Origin: Acidiphilium sp.
Lineage (GTDB): Bacteria; Pseudomonadota; Alphaproteobacteria; Acetobacterales; Acetobacteraceae
Length of the DNA: 64,000 bases
Direction: 5' to 3'
Assembly (NCBI GenBank): GCA_028688905.1
Contig: JAQTXH010000001.1
Location: forward strand, 248,001-312,000
The position numbers and the translations under genes were made by a program. How positions within the stretch are numbered: position 1 is the stretch's first letter; each line of letters opens with the position of its first letter. Positions 62,985 to 64,000 of this stretch are shown here, in pieces. Under the pieces are notes generated by a model. The model saw only the letters and a list, made by a program, of their open reading frames with translations. It had not been told where the DNA came from and did not search any database.

Positions 62985-64000
62985 GGGTTCGGGACGATCT
63001 CGTCGCGCCAGAGTTGTTCGATGGTTTGCCGCATTCTGATCAGATGGGGCTGGCCGCGATCGATCAAGACCTGGGCTGCGAGCGGACGTCCATTATAGGT
63101 GCTGCTCATCGCGGCACCGTAGGCCCCGGCATCGAGGATCGCGACCAGCACGCCGGGGGTGAGGGCGGGCAGATCGTAGGTGCCGAAGCGATCGCTGCTT
63201 TCGCAGACCGGGCCGACGATTTCGGTGGACTGGGCGGGCTGGGTGGCATCGATCGCGCTGACCGGCACGATGCCGTGGGTGGCCTCGTACAGCGCGGGGC
63301 GCAGCAGATCGTTCATCCCGGCGTCCAGAATGGTGAAGTTTGCCGCTTCGGTGTGTTTGGTCAGAGTGACCCGCGCGAGCAACAAGCCGGCGGGGCCGGC
63401 GAGCCAGCGGCCGGGTTCGATGATCAGGTCGAGCGGTCTGTCCGCCAGAATGCGCCGCACCATCGCGGTATACGCCGGCAGCGGGAAGCCGGTACCGTCG
63501 TCATAAGGGATGCCGAAGCCGCCGCCGAGGTCGAAGCGGGTGACTGGATGGCCTTCGGCGTTGAGGGCGTCGATAAGGGTCAGAACGCGGCTGTAGGCGG
63601 CCTCGAACAGGGCGGGGCTGAAAATCTGGCTGCCGATATGGGTGGAAAACCCGACCGGTTCGATCCCCGGCAGGGTAGCGGCGTGGCGATACAGGGGGCC
63701 GGCGTCACGCAGCAAAATACCGAATTTATCGGTGGCGCGGCCGGTGCTGATTTTGTCGTGGCCGCCGGCCGCGACGTCCGGATTGATCCGGAGCGCGACC
63801 GGTGCGGTGCGGTTCCGGGCACGGGCGATGGCCGAAATGGCCGCGAGTTCCTCGACACTTTCAACGTTGATCTGGCCAATGCCGGCTTCGATGGCGTGGC
63901 TGATTTCATCGGTGCGTTTGCCGACGCCGGAAAAAACCATGGCGCTGGGGGCAATGCCGGCGGCGGCGGCGCGGGCGAATTCCCCGGCGCTGGTGACATC
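62981..64000 (-). CDS. lysA: Diaminopimelate decarboxylase (5' end beyond window)
   Basis: The frame is open to the right edge on the minus strand (339 residues visible; DVTSAGEFARAAAAGIAPSAMVFSGVGK at the edge is the conserved LysA region shown in part). Family motifs: RINPDVAAGGHDKISTG, DLGGGFGIPYD, EPGRWLAGPAGLLL, and VGPVCESSDRFG (the active-site Cys). It decarboxylates meso-DAP to lysine, the last step of the pathway that lysC begins in this window. The PLP-lysine should lie upstream of the edge. Confidence 0.95.
   Translation of the reverse strand, partial: DVTSAGEFARAAAAGIAPSAMVFSGVGKRTDEISHAIEAGIGQINVESVEELAAISAIARARNRTAPVALRINPDVAAGGHDKISTGRATDKFGILLRDAGPLYRHAATLPGIEPVGFSTHIGSQIFSPALFEAAYSRVLTLIDALNAEGHPVTRFDLGGGFGIPYDDGTGFPLPAYTAMVRRILADRPLDLIIEPGRWLAGPAGLLLARVTLTKHTEAANFTILDAGMNDLLRPALYEATHGIVPVSAIDATQPAQSTEIVGPVCESSDRFGTYDLPALTPGVLVAILDAGAYGAAMSSTYNGRPLAAQVLIDRGQPHLIRMRQTIEQLWRDEIVPNP

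Overview
The window is high-G+C DNA (about 60-65% in most genes, hand-counted on a few lines) with the gene content of an alphaproteobacterium, most likely from the Acetobacteraceae/Rhodospirillales. The support is the run lysC - nitronate monooxygenase - ptsP - RodZ-like - ispG - hisS - prfA - prmC - DUF4167, plus DUF3035-lspA-ileS, a DUF4175 (TIGR02302-type) protein next to lysA, and a class I ribonucleotide reductase of alphaproteobacterial form. The genus cannot be fixed from the sequence alone.

Layout. 1-827: tail of a nickel/cobalt permease. 830-5120: a lower-G+C surface-polysaccharide patch (GT4 glycosyltransferase, acyltransferase 3, secreted GH16 glycosidase) with several short tandem duplications. 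5182-6849: cupin gene, tRNA-Gly, tRNA-Trp, secE, nusG. 7457-13007: sugar-nucleotide and glycan genes (galU, phosphohexomutase, GT2, large polytopic membrane protein). 13265-21779 (minus): a tightly overlapped run lipoprotein-murJ-trpS-peptide ABC transporter (SBP, two permeases, two ATPases). 21822-34045: a housekeeping block with a vapBC toxin-antitoxin pair between ispG and hisS. 34186-44874: ubiG, ABC exporter, mutL, esterase, MFS, DUF3035, lspA, ileS. 45171-51198: MsrQ-like cytochrome, a four-gene complex I/group 4 hydrogenase-like module, rnhB. 51202-58734: nrdB and nrdA, separated by about 4 kb of unrelated genes including a very A+T-rich DUF2971 gene. 58735-64000: a decayed nucleotidyltransferase between inverted repeats, aspC, tRNA-Gln, DUF4175, and lysA (cut by the window edge).

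The most unusual system is at 46106-50594. Four overlapping genes encode a reduced relative of complex I and group 4 [NiFe] hydrogenase: a short HyfB-like antiporter subunit, a fused HyfC/HyfE/HyfF-like membrane subunit, a NuoCD/HyfG-like large subunit in which both cysteines of the proximal Ni-binding motif are replaced (Thr196, Ala199), and a NuoB/HyfI-like subunit that keeps four candidate Fe-S cysteines. An enlarged MsrQ-like haem protein precedes it in the same direction. It resembles the so-called energy-converting-hydrogenase-related (Ehr) complexes but is more compact, and its electron donor and acceptor are not apparent.

Other notable structure: ileS holds a sharply bounded low-G+C block covering its CP1 editing domain. 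Three families of dispersed intergenic repeats sit at gene ends or around apparent insertions. A 24-bp tandem repeat at the lysC/nitronate monooxygenase junction multiplies a ribosome-binding site and start codon.
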